Shown here: piece by piece, positions 54,233 through 62,675 of the stretch
Layout: each line of letters opens with the position of its first letter
Numbering within the stretch: the stretch's first letter is position 1
Assembly (NCBI RefSeq): GCF_900113615.1
Contig: NZ_FOPZ01000012.1
Span: 33,589-97,588 of the forward strand
Origin: Halorubrum aquaticum
Lineage (GTDB): Archaea > Halobacteriota > Halobacteria > Halobacteriales > Haloferacaceae
DNA length: 64,000 nt
Direction: 5' to 3'
Notes under the pieces: generated by a model
Seen by the model: only the letters and a program-made list of their open reading frames with translations
Told to the model about the DNA's origin: nothing
Databases searched by the model: none
Made by a program: the position numbers and the translations under genes

Positions 54233-54511
54233 ATGGTCGAGAACGTCGTGTATCCCGCGTACTTCGACGCCGGCCGCTCGCGGTCGGAGGGCCGACGCGT
54301 CCCGACGGACCTCGCGATCGAGGACCCGACCGTCGACGAGATCGCGAAGGCGGTCCAGCAGGTCGGCTACGACGCGGTGATCGAACGGGAGAAGACGTAC
54401 TCCAGAGAGTACGAACCCCGCGGCGCGGTGGTGGTTCGCGGCACCGACGACACCGCGAAGAACGACCTCGTACAGGCGATCGCCGCCTACCTCGGGATCT
54501 TACGCGAGTGA
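54233..54511 (+). CDS. srp19: Signal recognition particle 19 kDa protein
   Basis: 92 aa, archaeal SRP19 length. The pattern [24 protein letters not shown], with basic residues for 7S RNA helix 6/8 tips, is followed by [14 protein letters not shown] and a C-terminal helix. It assembles with 7S RNA, whose gene is at 25.3-25.6 kb, before SRP54 binds. CTTACC near 54207 is 26 nt upstream. The stop TGA overlaps or abuts the gar1 start, so the two form an operon. Confidence 0.93.
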   Translation: MVENVVYPAYFDAGRSRSEGRRVPTDLAIEDPTVDEIAKAVQQVGYDAVIEREKTYSREYEPRGAVVVRGTDDTAKNDLVQAIAAYLGILRE

Positions 54512-54513
54512 CG

Positions 54514-54744
54514 ATGCGTCGCGTCGGAACCGTGGTCCGAACCGCCCAGGGCCTCGCGATCGCCCGCGCCGATCCCGGGGAGGAACCCCCGGACATCGGT
54601 GCCGGCGTCGTCGACGAGTCCCTCTCGCGTGTCGGTCGCGTCGTCGACGTGTTCGGCCCGGTCGGACACCCGTACGTCGCCGTCAGCCCCGACGACGGAA
54701 CGTCGCTCGCCGCGCTCGTCGGCGGACCCTTGTACGCGCGATAG
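54514..54744 (+). CDS. gar1: H/ACA RNP protein Gar1
   Basis: 76 aa. A small beta-barrel Gar1 domain: MRRVGTVVRTAQGLAIARA, GAGVVDESLSRVGRVVDVFGPVGHPYVAVSP. It works with Cbf5, Nop10 and L7Ae in guide-directed pseudouridylation. An in-frame GTG at 54508 overlaps the srp19 stop and is an alternative start giving two extra residues. srp19-gar1 pairing makes an RNA-protein operon. Confidence 0.9.
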   Translation: MRRVGTVVRTAQGLAIARADPGEEPPDIGAGVVDESLSRVGRVVDVFGPVGHPYVAVSPDDGTSLAALVGGPLYAR

Positions 54745-54776
54745 AACCGACTCGAACCGCGGAGCGGCGCCGCCCC

Positions 54777-55046
54777 TCACTCCACGATCGCGAAGTCCGC
54801 GAGCGTCTTCGTCGACCGCACGAGGCGTTCACACACCACGAGCTTCTCGGTCCGGTCCAGCCGCTCCCAGTCGATCCCAGCGGGTGCCGACTCCTCGAAC
54901 GCCCGGAACTGCCGGTACACCTCCTCGTTGACGAACCGCTGGAAGGAGCCGCAGTTCGGACACGTCACGGAGAGGTGGGAGACGTCGAACGCCCGATCGA
55001 TCGTGTGCTCGAGACAGTTCAGACAGCGGTACTCCCTGTTGGTCAC
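54777..55046 (-). CDS. Small zinc-ribbon protein
   Basis: 89 aa. N-terminal ribbon YRCLNCLEHTI ... VTCPNCGSF (two CxxC pairs), then a helical acidic region ending in a conserved-looking LVVCERLVRSTKTLADF. Function unknown; ribbons of this type often bind RNA or transcription/translation machinery. The GTG start at 55046 is supported by GTATTACCG near 55070-55076, about 27 nt upstream on the minus strand. There is no ATG in a sensible position. Confidence 0.78.
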   Translation of the reverse strand: MTNREYRCLNCLEHTIDRAFDVSHLSVTCPNCGSFQRFVNEEVYRQFRAFEESAPAGIDWERLDRTEKLVVCERLVRSTKTLADFAIVE

Positions 55047-55120
55047 GCCCCCACTCGGGCCCGCGCTCGGTAATACCTGCGGATTCCGGCGGTCGAGAAG
55101 CGAAGCGAAGAGCGGACGGG

Positions 55121-56632
55121 TCAGAACAGCGCCGCGGCCGCGGCCTCGGCCGCCTCGATGACGGGCCCGAAGCCGGGCAGGAGCAGCACGGTCGCGACCG
55201 CCGCGAAGACGACCGCCGCGTACAGCGCGGTCGGCCGCACGTCGATCGCGTCCAGCGCGCTCGGCGTCGCGGGGTCGTCGAGGAACATCGCCCGCACGAC
55301 CCGGCTGTAGTAGTACAGCGACACGACGCTGTTCACCGCGCCGAGCCCCGCGAGCCAGAGGAAGCCGTTCTCGATCGCTCCCATGAACAGGAAGTACTTC
55401 GAGAAGAACCCGGCGAAGGGCGGGAGCCCGGCCAGCGAGAACATGAACACGGCCATCGCCGTACACGCCACGGGGGCGCGCCGAGCGAGGCCGGCGTAGT
55501 CCTCGAAGGTCCGGCCGATCCCCCACCGCTCCGCCATCGCGACGAAGAGGAACGCGCCGGTGTTCATGAAGCCGTAGACGAGCAGGTGTGCCATCGCGGC
55601 ACCCATCACGGCCTCGTTTCCGGCGCTACCCGCCGAGAGCGCCGCCAGCCCGATCAGCGCGTAGCCCGCGTGGCCGATCGAGGAGTACGCCAACATCCGC
55701 TTGACCTCCTCTTGAACGGCCGCCGCGAAGTTCCCGAGCGTCATCGTCACCGCCGCGAGCACGCCGAACGCGAGCACCCAGTTGATGTCCGCGGCCAGCG
55801 ACGCCCCGAGCGGGAACGCCTCGGTGAACACGCGGAACGCGACGACGAACCCGGCGGCCTTCGAGGCCGACGAGAGGAACGCGCTCACGGGCGCGGGCGC
55901 ACCCTCGTACGCCTCCGGCGCCCAGAAGTGGAACGGGACCGAGGCGGTCTTGAACGCGACGCCGCCGACGATCATCACGATCCCGATGCCGGCGACGCCG
56001 GACAGCGTGTCGAGCGACTCGATCTGCCCGGCGACCTCGCCGAAGATCAGCGAGCCGGTCGCGGCGTACACCAACGAGATCCCGAACAGGAACACCGCCG
56101 AGGAGAGCGCCCCGATGAGGAAGTACTTCAGCCCCGCCTCGACGCTGCCGCGGTTCTTCTTCAGGAACGCCACCAGCGCGTAGGACGGCAGCGACACCAT
56201 CTCGAGGGCGACGAAGACGATCGCGAGCGAGTTCGCGACCGCCAGAAGCGCCATCCCCGTCGCGGCGAAGAGCGTCAGCGAGTAGAACGCCGCCGGACGC
56301 TGGTGGTCGTGGAAGTAGTCGTGTGCGGCCACGACGACGAGCGCCGTCACCGACGCGAAGATCGCGGTGAAGAAGAGCGACATCGTGTCCACCTTCACCG
56401 CGCCCTCGAGCAGCGTGATCGCCCCGCCGGTGTCGGCGTGACCCGTGCCCGCGATCACGAACCAGACGGTGACCGAAAGCGACGCGAGCGCGCCGAGCGC
56501 GCTCACGACGGCCATCGACGTGTTCGACCGCTCGTTCGGACGGATCGTGTCGACGAGGAGCAGCGCGAGCCCGGTGAGCCCGAGCAGCAGCGCCGGCGAC
56601 AGCGCGGACCACGCGGGAGCCACGCTAGACAT
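55121..56632 (-). CDS. nuoN: NADH-quinone oxidoreductase-like subunit N
   Basis: 503 aa, about 14 membrane helices of the antiporter-like family. The helix 5 Glu region (VALEMVSLPSYALVAFLKK) and Lys-containing middle helices (GGVAFKTASVPFHFWAPEAYEGAP) are the proton-channel hallmarks. It is the membrane arm of complex I. Its start overlaps the nuoM stop by 8 bp. It is the last gene of the operon inside the window; 55047-55120 separates it from the zinc-ribbon gene. Confidence 0.97.
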   Translation of the reverse strand: MSSVAPAWSALSPALLLGLTGLALLLVDTIRPNERSNTSMAVVSALGALASLSVTVWFVIAGTGHADTGGAITLLEGAVKVDTMSLFFTAIFASVTALVVVAAHDYFHDHQRPAAFYSLTLFAATGMALLAVANSLAIVFVALEMVSLPSYALVAFLKKNRGSVEAGLKYFLIGALSSAVFLFGISLVYAATGSLIFGEVAGQIESLDTLSGVAGIGIVMIVGGVAFKTASVPFHFWAPEAYEGAPAPVSAFLSSASKAAGFVVAFRVFTEAFPLGASLAADINWVLAFGVLAAVTMTLGNFAAAVQEEVKRMLAYSSIGHAGYALIGLAALSAGSAGNEAVMGAAMAHLLVYGFMNTGAFLFVAMAERWGIGRTFEDYAGLARRAPVACTAMAVFMFSLAGLPPFAGFFSKYFLFMGAIENGFLWLAGLGAVNSVVSLYYYSRVVRAMFLDDPATPSALDAIDVRPTALYAAVVFAAVATVLLLPGFGPVIEAAEAAAAALF

Positions 56633-58166
56633 CGACGCTCACCCCCTCGACCACGGGCATCGCGGCGTCACGGATCATCTCGAAGAACAGGTCCGGTGCG
56701 ACCCCGAGCACGATGATCGCCGCCAGCAGGACCGCGAGCGGCGCGACGTCGTGGAACGGAGCCGGACCGATCTCGTAGTCGGTCTCGAGCCGGAACGGTC
56801 CGAACAGCGTCTTCTGCATCGCCGACAGCAGGTAGCCGGCGACGATAACGATCCCGAACATCGCGAGCGCCGTGAAGACGGGCGCGTACGGGAGCGACGG
56901 CGCGCCGAACGCGCCGACGAAGATGAAGAACTCCCCGGCGAAGCCGGCCATCAGGGGAAGCCCCATATAGCCGAACGCGCCGGCGACGAGGATGCCGACG
57001 GTGACGGGCATCCGGTCGGCCATGCCGGCCATGTCGCCGACCATCCGGGTGTGCGTCGCGTTGTAGACCACGCCGACGGCCATGAACATCAGCCCCGAGA
57101 TGAGGCCGTGTGCGACCATCTGGAAGGTCGCGCCGCCGACGCCGTACTCGGTGAACACGACGAGGCCGAGGAGGACGTACCCCATCGACGAGACGGAGGA
57201 GTACGCGACGATGCGCTTGAGGTCCTTCTGGGCGAGCGCCAGCATCGCGCCGTAGACCACGCTGATCACGGCGATGGCGGCGATCGGGACCGCGAGCGCG
57301 GACGCCTGTTCGGGCAGCATCGTGAAGTTGAACCGGAGCAGCGCGTACGTCCCCATCTTCAGGAGGACGCCCGCCAGAAGCACCGACACCGGGGTCGGTG
57401 CCTCGACGTGGGCGTCCGGCAGCCACGTGTGGACGGGAACGATCGGGACCTTCACCGCGAACCCGGCGAACATCGCGAGGAACGCGACCATCGCCATCCG
57501 TCCGGGGGAGATCCCGAACCAGGTCTCGAGGCCGCCGTCGGCGATCGCCTGCGTGATCTCCGGGAGCGCCAGCGACCCGATCGAGTCGCCGAGCGCGAAC
57601 GTCAGCGACATGAACCCGATGAACATGAGAAGCGACGCCGCGTTCGTGTACACGAAGAACTTGATCGCGGCGTACTTCCGACGGGGGCCGCCCCAGATCC
57701 CGATGAGGAAGTACATCGGCACGAGGACCGCCTCCCAGAAGACGAACCAGAGGAAGAAGTCGAGCGCGGTGAACACGCCGAGCAGGTTCGCCTCCATGAA
57801 CAGCATCAGTCCGTAGAACTGGCTCTGTCGGGAGTCGACGGGCGTCCACGCGCTGAGTATCGCGAGCGGGACGAGGAACGTCGTGAGCACGACGAGCGGC
57901 AGGCTGATCCCGTCGAGGCCGACGAACCACGACACCGTCCGGCCGCCGACCTCGACCCACTCGTACCGCGACTCGAAGGCGATCGTGCCGCCCGTGAGCG
58001 CGTTTCCGACCGCGTCGAACCGCGACCAGAGGTAGAGGCTCCCGATGAACGGGACCGTGCTGAGCGCGAACGCGAGCCGGCCCGCCCACGCGTTCGGCGC
58101 GAGCAGGACGAGGAGCGCGGCGAGGAACGTGAACCCGATGAGCGCCTCGAGTATCACAGGAACCAC
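56625..58166 (-). CDS. nuoM: NADH-quinone oxidoreductase-like subunit M
   Basis: 513 aa, about 14 helices, antiporter-like. Motifs: WFVFWEAVLVPMYFLIGIWGG with the helix 5 Glu, AFAVKVPIVPVHTWLPDAHVEAP with Lys, and GVLLKMGTYALLRF. Proton pumping in the membrane arm. The start overlaps the nuoL stop by 13 bp (58154-58166), an unusually long overlap for this operon, so translation is tightly coupled. Confidence 0.97.
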   Translation of the reverse strand: MVPVILEALIGFTFLAALLVLLAPNAWAGRLAFALSTVPFIGSLYLWSRFDAVGNALTGGTIAFESRYEWVEVGGRTVSWFVGLDGISLPLVVLTTFLVPLAILSAWTPVDSRQSQFYGLMLFMEANLLGVFTALDFFLWFVFWEAVLVPMYFLIGIWGGPRRKYAAIKFFVYTNAASLLMFIGFMSLTFALGDSIGSLALPEITQAIADGGLETWFGISPGRMAMVAFLAMFAGFAVKVPIVPVHTWLPDAHVEAPTPVSVLLAGVLLKMGTYALLRFNFTMLPEQASALAVPIAAIAVISVVYGAMLALAQKDLKRIVAYSSVSSMGYVLLGLVVFTEYGVGGATFQMVAHGLISGLMFMAVGVVYNATHTRMVGDMAGMADRMPVTVGILVAGAFGYMGLPLMAGFAGEFFIFVGAFGAPSLPYAPVFTALAMFGIVIVAGYLLSAMQKTLFGPFRLETDYEIGPAPFHDVAPLAVLLAAIIVLGVAPDLFFEMIRDAAMPVVEGVSVDV

Positions 58167-60178
58167 CCCCCGTTGACGCCGAGGAGGACGAGCAACGCGA
58201 TCAGCCCCAGCGTGAGCATCGCGGCGTACTGGGTGACAAGACCGGTCTGTATCCGACGGACCCGGCTCCCCCCGAGGAGGCTCACCGAGGAGACGCCGTT
58301 GACCACGCCGTCGATGATCCCCTGGTCGAAGGTGTCCGCGCCGCCCGCGATGTCTTCGGTCCGATACGCGATCCAGACTTGGAGTTCGTCGAGGTAGTAG
58401 TTGTTGTACAACACGTCTTTGATCCCGCCGAGTTTCGCCGTGTGCTCGGTCGGCGACGTGACGTTATACAGCCGCCACGCGAGACCGAGGCCGGCGAGCG
58501 CCAATCCGAGCGAGACCGCCGCGCCGACGAGCACGGTCGGGACCTCCCCGCCCGCGATGTATCCGCTGCTGTACGGCCCCAGATCGGCGTAGTGGTGTGA
58601 GGAGAGCCCCTCGATGCCGCCCCACTCGTTGTCGAGCCAGCGATGGAGGTAGTCGATCCCCTCGAGGCCGAGGACCTTCTGGACGGGGACCATGTTGATG
58701 AACCCGGTCACGACCGCGAGCGAGCCGAGCACCGTCAGCGGTCCCTTCACGTTCCAGCGAACGGGCTCGGGATCGGCCGCGAGGTCGGTCCGCGGCTCGC
58801 CGTGGAAGGTCAAGAACACCATCCGGAAGGTGTAGAAGGCGGTGACCGGCACCGCGAGCAGTCCCATGACGTAGCCGCCGAGAAGCAGCGGCTCGTTCAG
58901 GCCGTGAACGAGCGCCTCGTAGAGGATCTCGTCCTTCGACCAGAAGCCGGCGAACGGGAAGATCCCCGCGAGCGCGAGCGACCCGGCGAGGAACGTGTAG
59001 TAGGTGACGGGCATCCTCGATTTCAGCCCGCCCATGTCCCACATGTCCTCGTTGTGGTGCATCGCGATGATGACCGAGCCGGCACCGAGGAACAGCAGCG
59101 CCTTGAAGAAGGCGTGCGTCGTCAGGTGGAAGACCGCGGCCACGTACCCGCCCGCGCCGAGCGCGAGCATCATGTATCCGTACTGCGAGATCGTCGAGTA
59201 CGCGAGCACCTGCTTCAGTTCGTCCTTCACCACGCCCATCGTCGCCGCGAACAGCGCGGTGAAGCCGCCGATGAAGGCGATGACCGCGAGCGTCGTCGGC
59301 GTCAGCGCGTAGAAGCCGTACATCCGCGCGACGAGGTAGACCCCGGCCGCGACCATCGTCGCCGCGTGAATGAGCGCGGAGACGGGGGTCGGACCCTCCA
59401 TCGCGTCGGGGAGCCAGGTGTGAAGCGGGAACTGCGCGGACTTCCCGACCACGCCCCCGAGCACGAGCAGGCCGACGACCGTGAGCCAGGTCTGGAGTTC
59501 GAGCCCGCCGGGCGTCCAGACGTCACCGGAGCCGGCGAGCGCCGCCTCCGCGAGCGCGGGGAACGACCCCTCGCCCGCGAACGCGGCCGTCCCGAACGTC
59601 GCGAACACGGCGACGACGCCGACGAGGAAGAAGTAGTCGCCGAAGCGGGTGACGAGGAACGCCTTCTTCGCCGCCGAGGGCGGACCGGGCTCGCGGAAGT
59701 GGAACCCGATGAGCAGGTACGAGCAGAGCCCGACCAGCTCGAAGAACATGAACGCCATGAGCAGGTTGTCCGCGACGACGAACCCGAGCATCGAGGCCGT
59801 GAAGAGCCCGAGCCCGGCGTAGTAGCGCGGAAGCCCCGTCTCGCCCTCGTCGTTCATGTAGCCGAGCGAGAAGACGTGGACCAACAGCGCGACGAGCGTC
59901 ACGATGACGAGCATGAGCGCCGACAGCGGGTCGATCAGCGCGCCGAACGTGAGCTCGAACTGGTCGCCGGCCGCCCAGGTGTACAGCGTCTCGTTGTAGG
60001 CGCGGCCGCCCGCGACGGCCGTCGCGATCCAAAGCGACAGCAGGAACGACCCCGCGGTGGCCGCGATGCCGCCGAAGGCGCCGCCCTTCGGGAGGTACTT
60101 CCCCGCCCCGAGCGCGACCAGGAACGAGAAGAACGGTAACAACACGACGGCCGGAACGTAGGCGAATGCGTCCACCAT
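58154..60178 (-). CDS. nuoL: NADH-quinone oxidoreductase-like subunit L
   Basis: 674 aa, the largest antiporter-like subunit, with about 16 helices and a C-terminal lateral-helix region (about 560-620) ending in a final membrane anchor. Motifs: FFELVGLCSYLLIGF with Glu, GKSAQFPLHTWLPDAMEGPTPVSAL with Lys, and HTRE-like histidines in HLTTHAFFKALLFL. It lies at the distal end of the membrane arm. It starts 1 nt after the nuoK stop codon. Confidence 0.97.
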   Translation of the reverse strand: MVDAFAYVPAVVLLPFFSFLVALGAGKYLPKGGAFGGIAATAGSFLLSLWIATAVAGGRAYNETLYTWAAGDQFELTFGALIDPLSALMLVIVTLVALLVHVFSLGYMNDEGETGLPRYYAGLGLFTASMLGFVVADNLLMAFMFFELVGLCSYLLIGFHFREPGPPSAAKKAFLVTRFGDYFFLVGVVAVFATFGTAAFAGEGSFPALAEAALAGSGDVWTPGGLELQTWLTVVGLLVLGGVVGKSAQFPLHTWLPDAMEGPTPVSALIHAATMVAAGVYLVARMYGFYALTPTTLAVIAFIGGFTALFAATMGVVKDELKQVLAYSTISQYGYMMLALGAGGYVAAVFHLTTHAFFKALLFLGAGSVIIAMHHNEDMWDMGGLKSRMPVTYYTFLAGSLALAGIFPFAGFWSKDEILYEALVHGLNEPLLLGGYVMGLLAVPVTAFYTFRMVFLTFHGEPRTDLAADPEPVRWNVKGPLTVLGSLAVVTGFINMVPVQKVLGLEGIDYLHRWLDNEWGGIEGLSSHHYADLGPYSSGYIAGGEVPTVLVGAAVSLGLALAGLGLAWRLYNVTSPTEHTAKLGGIKDVLYNNYYLDELQVWIAYRTEDIAGGADTFDQGIIDGVVNGVSSVSLLGGSRVRRIQTGLVTQYAAMLTLGLIALLVLLGVNGGWFL

Positions 60179-60179
60179 C

Positions 60180-60485
60180 TTACCACCTCATCTCCGTCGG
60201 AACGGTCACGTCGATGTCGCCGAAGTTGCGGTACAACACGAGGATGATCCCGATCCCGATCGCGACCTCGGCAGCCGCCAACGCGATCACGAACAGCGCG
60301 AACACCTGTCCGGTGAGGTCGCCGTAGTACAGCGAGAACGCGACGAAGTTGACGTTCGCCGCGTTCATCATGAGCTCGACGCTCATGAGGAAGTACAGGG
60401 CGTCGCTCCGGGTGAGGATCCCGAACAGGCCGATACAGAAGACGCCGGACGCCAAGAGCAGGTACCACTCGGGCGGCACCATCAC
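60180..60485 (-). CDS. nuoK: NADH-quinone oxidoreductase-like subunit K
   Basis: 101 aa, three helices. Conserved Glu residues lie in MSVELMMNAANVNFVAF and in IALAAAEVAIGIGIILVLYR, as in NuoK/MrpC. It is part of the membrane proton path next to NuoJ. It overlaps the preceding nuoJ2 by 4 bp (60482-60485). A second Met follows the first, so the start could be one codon later. Confidence 0.96.
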   Translation of the reverse strand: MMVPPEWYLLLASGVFCIGLFGILTRSDALYFLMSVELMMNAANVNFVAFSLYYGDLTGQVFALFVIALAAAEVAIGIGIILVLYRNFGDIDVTVPTEMRW

Positions 60486-60826
60486 CGCTCACCCCCGTCG
60501 CGTCCGCCGTCGGTGAGCGCCTCGCCGATCGCCGCGCTCACGGAGCCGCCGTCCTCGCGACGCGCGAGGTAGATCGCCCCGTCGACGGCGACGTCGAGCG
60601 CGACCGCGACGATCAGGAAGGCGGCCAGAAAGCCCTCGGAGGGGATCGACGCCGCCTCGCCCAGGTTGAACAGGGCGTACCCCACGTTGTGGACGATCGA
60701 CTCGCCCTCCGGGAAGCCGGTCGCCTCCGCGAAGTTCGCCGACAGGAACGTCGCGGCCATCACCGCGAACAGCGCGATCACCGTGATCGCGGGCAGGATC
60801 CGGTTTCCGCCGGATTCGTCAGTCAT
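60482..60826 (-). CDS. nuoJ2: NuoJ C-terminal-half-like subunit (nuoJ2)
   Basis: 114 aa with two hydrophobic segments (about 12-30 and 62-85) and an acidic tail. It corresponds to the second part of NuoJ, which is split into two genes in haloarchaea. It overlaps nuoK and nuoJ1 by 4 bp on each side. On its own it lacks a full NuoJ fold, so it should assemble with the nuoJ1 product. Confidence 0.85.
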   Translation of the reverse strand: MTDESGGNRILPAITVIALFAVMAATFLSANFAEATGFPEGESIVHNVGYALFNLGEAASIPSEGFLAAFLIVAVALDVAVDGAIYLARREDGGSVSAAIGEALTDGGRDGGER

Positions 60827-61095
60827 CCGCTACTCACCTCCACGTCGTCCGTTCCATCCGATCGCGTGAGCATCACGGCGAACGTGACGAGTATCAGAAC
60901 CCCGCCCACGTAGACGAGGATCTGCATGGCGGCGATGAACTCCGCCTGTAACATCACGTAGTGCACCGCGACGCTCGTCAGGGCACCGCCCAGAAGCAAC
61001 GCGGCGTGAAACACGTCGCGCGCCAGGACGACCCCAAGGCTGAACGCCAGCGTGACCGCGGCGAACAGCGCGAACGCGATGGTGTCGTAAACCAT
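60823..61095 (-). CDS. nuoJ1: NuoJ N-terminal-half-like subunit (nuoJ1)
   Basis: 90 aa, three hydrophobic segments. The helix LQAEFIAAMQILVYVGGVLILVTFAVML is the conserved NuoJ transmembrane 3 with its pi-bulge region. The start MVYDTIAF at 61095 was preferred to the ATG at 61110. A 50-bp gap upstream to nuoI is the only real spacer in the operon. It contains CCCTTTGAAG (61117-61126), which could be a weak internal promoter on either strand. Confidence 0.9.
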   Translation of the reverse strand: MVYDTIAFALFAAVTLAFSLGVVLARDVFHAALLLGGALTSVAVHYVMLQAEFIAAMQILVYVGGVLILVTFAVMLTRSDGTDDVEVSSG

Positions 61096-61144
61096 TGTGT
61101 AACCCTCCAATCAGTGTCCCTTTGAAGATTTCGAGATACGCCCG

Positions 61145-61606
61145 TTACTGGTAGTCGACCTCGCCGTCTCCCTCCCCGATCCACGCGCCGCGATCGGGAT
61201 TCCGGGATTCGAGCGGGTCGATGCCCTTGTACCACGGGACGTTCTTGAGCTGTTCCTTGTTGTAGACGAACTCGTCCTTCGAGTCCGCGGTGAACTCGAA
61301 GTTCTGCGTCAACAGGATGGCGTCGACGGGACAGACCTCCTCACACAGCCGACAGTAGATACACTGTCCGATGTGGAGGTTGTACTGCTCGCCGTTTCGC
61401 TGGTCGTCCTGAACGATCTGGATCGTGTCGTTCGGGCAGACGTTCTCACACTGCCGACACCAGATACACCGCTCCTGGCTGAACTTGTGGACCCCGCGGA
61501 ACCGCGGGCTCACGTCGGGTGCGTCCTCCGGGTATTCCACCGTGAACGTCGACCCGTCCAGTGCGTGTTTCATCGTCGTCGCCATCGATTTCATGAGTCC
61601 GATCAT
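61145..61606 (-). CDS. nuoI: NADH-quinone oxidoreductase-like subunit I (2 x 4Fe-4S)
   Basis: 153 aa. Two ferredoxin motifs CIWCRQCENVCP and CIYCRLCEEVCP bind clusters N6a/N6b in the connecting arm. With no NuoEFG genes here, electrons probably enter from ferredoxin or another donor rather than NADH. The start at 61606 is one base from the nuoH stop. Confidence 0.97.
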   Translation of the reverse strand: MIGLMKSMATTMKHALDGSTFTVEYPEDAPDVSPRFRGVHKFSQERCIWCRQCENVCPNDTIQIVQDDQRNGEQYNLHIGQCIYCRLCEEVCPVDAILLTQNFEFTADSKDEFVYNKEQLKNVPWYKGIDPLESRNPDRGAWIGEGDGEVDYQ

Positions 61607-61607
61607 A

Positions 61608-62675
61608 TCAGGCGATCACCCCCACGATTACGGCCGTGAGCACCAGGTTCGCGAACGACAACACCAGCATTCCCTTCCAGCCGATCTCGATCAGCTGGTC
61701 GATCCGGACGCGCGGCAGCGCCGAGCGCGCCCACTGCGTGAACAGGAAGAAGCCCCAGATCTTCACCACGAACCAGAGGAAGCCGATGCTCTCCGGTCCG
61801 GGACCCGACGCCCCGCCGAGGAACGTCACGGCGAGGATCGCCCCGCCGAGGAAGACGTGGACGAACTCGCCCAGATAGAACAACACGAAGTACGCCGAGG
61901 AGTACTCGGTCTGATACCCCGCGACGATCTCCGTGGGCGCCTCCGGGATGTCGAACGGGTTCCGTCCGATCTCCGCCATGTTCGCCGTGAGGAACAAGAC
62001 GAACGCGAACGGGTTCACGAACGCGTACCACGTCGGCACGTCGAAGCCGCCGACGCTGAACAGGACGTCGGTCTGGGCGGCGACGATGCCGCTCATCTGG
62101 AGCGTCCCCGCGAATATCACGACGGACATCGCGGTCACGATGAGCGGGATCTCGTAGGCGAGGTTCTGTGCGACCGCGCGGAGCCCGCCCAGCATGGAGT
62201 ACTTGTTGTTCGAGGCGTAGCCGGCCATCACCAGCGACACCGAGGCGATGGAGGCGAACGCGAACACCAGCGCCAATCCGACCTCGGGGTCGGCGATCTG
62301 GAGGTTCACCGGGCCGAGCCGCCCCATCGGGATCACGGAGAAGCCGAGCAGCGCCGACGCGGGCAACACGATCGGCGCGAGGTCCCACGTCGGGCGGTCG
62401 ACGCCCTCGGGGACGATGAGCTCCTTCGCGAGCAGCTGGACCGCCGCCGCCGGGATGATGAGCAGGCCGAACGGACCGATCCGGTTGACGGCGATCCGGT
62501 CCGTGAACGCGGCCGTGATCTTCCGTTTCGCCCACGGACCGGCGACGCCGGTGAACGCGAGCACGATGTTCCCGACGACCGCGGCGGCGACGAGCGAGCC
62601 GACGACGTCGCCGAGCACGCCCGAGAGCCCGAGCGTCTGTGAAATGAACTCGGGGAACAGCTGTACCGTTCCCAT
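61608..62675 (-). CDS. nuoH: NADH-quinone oxidoreductase-like subunit H
   Basis: 355 aa, about eight helices. Quinone-channel motifs: GPFGLLIIPAAAVQLLAKE, then AEIGRNPFDIPEAPTEIVAGYQTEYSS, the conserved acidic loop. It couples quinone reduction to the membrane arm. The start codon overlaps the nuoCD stop as TGATG. Confidence 0.97.
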   Translation of the reverse strand: MGTVQLFPEFISQTLGLSGVLGDVVGSLVAAAVVGNIVLAFTGVAGPWAKRKITAAFTDRIAVNRIGPFGLLIIPAAAVQLLAKELIVPEGVDRPTWDLAPIVLPASALLGFSVIPMGRLGPVNLQIADPEVGLALVFAFASIASVSLVMAGYASNNKYSMLGGLRAVAQNLAYEIPLIVTAMSVVIFAGTLQMSGIVAAQTDVLFSVGGFDVPTWYAFVNPFAFVLFLTANMAEIGRNPFDIPEAPTEIVAGYQTEYSSAYFVLFYLGEFVHVFLGGAILAVTFLGGASGPGPESIGFLWFVVKIWGFFLFTQWARSALPRVRIDQLIEIGWKGMLVLSFANLVLTAVIVGVIA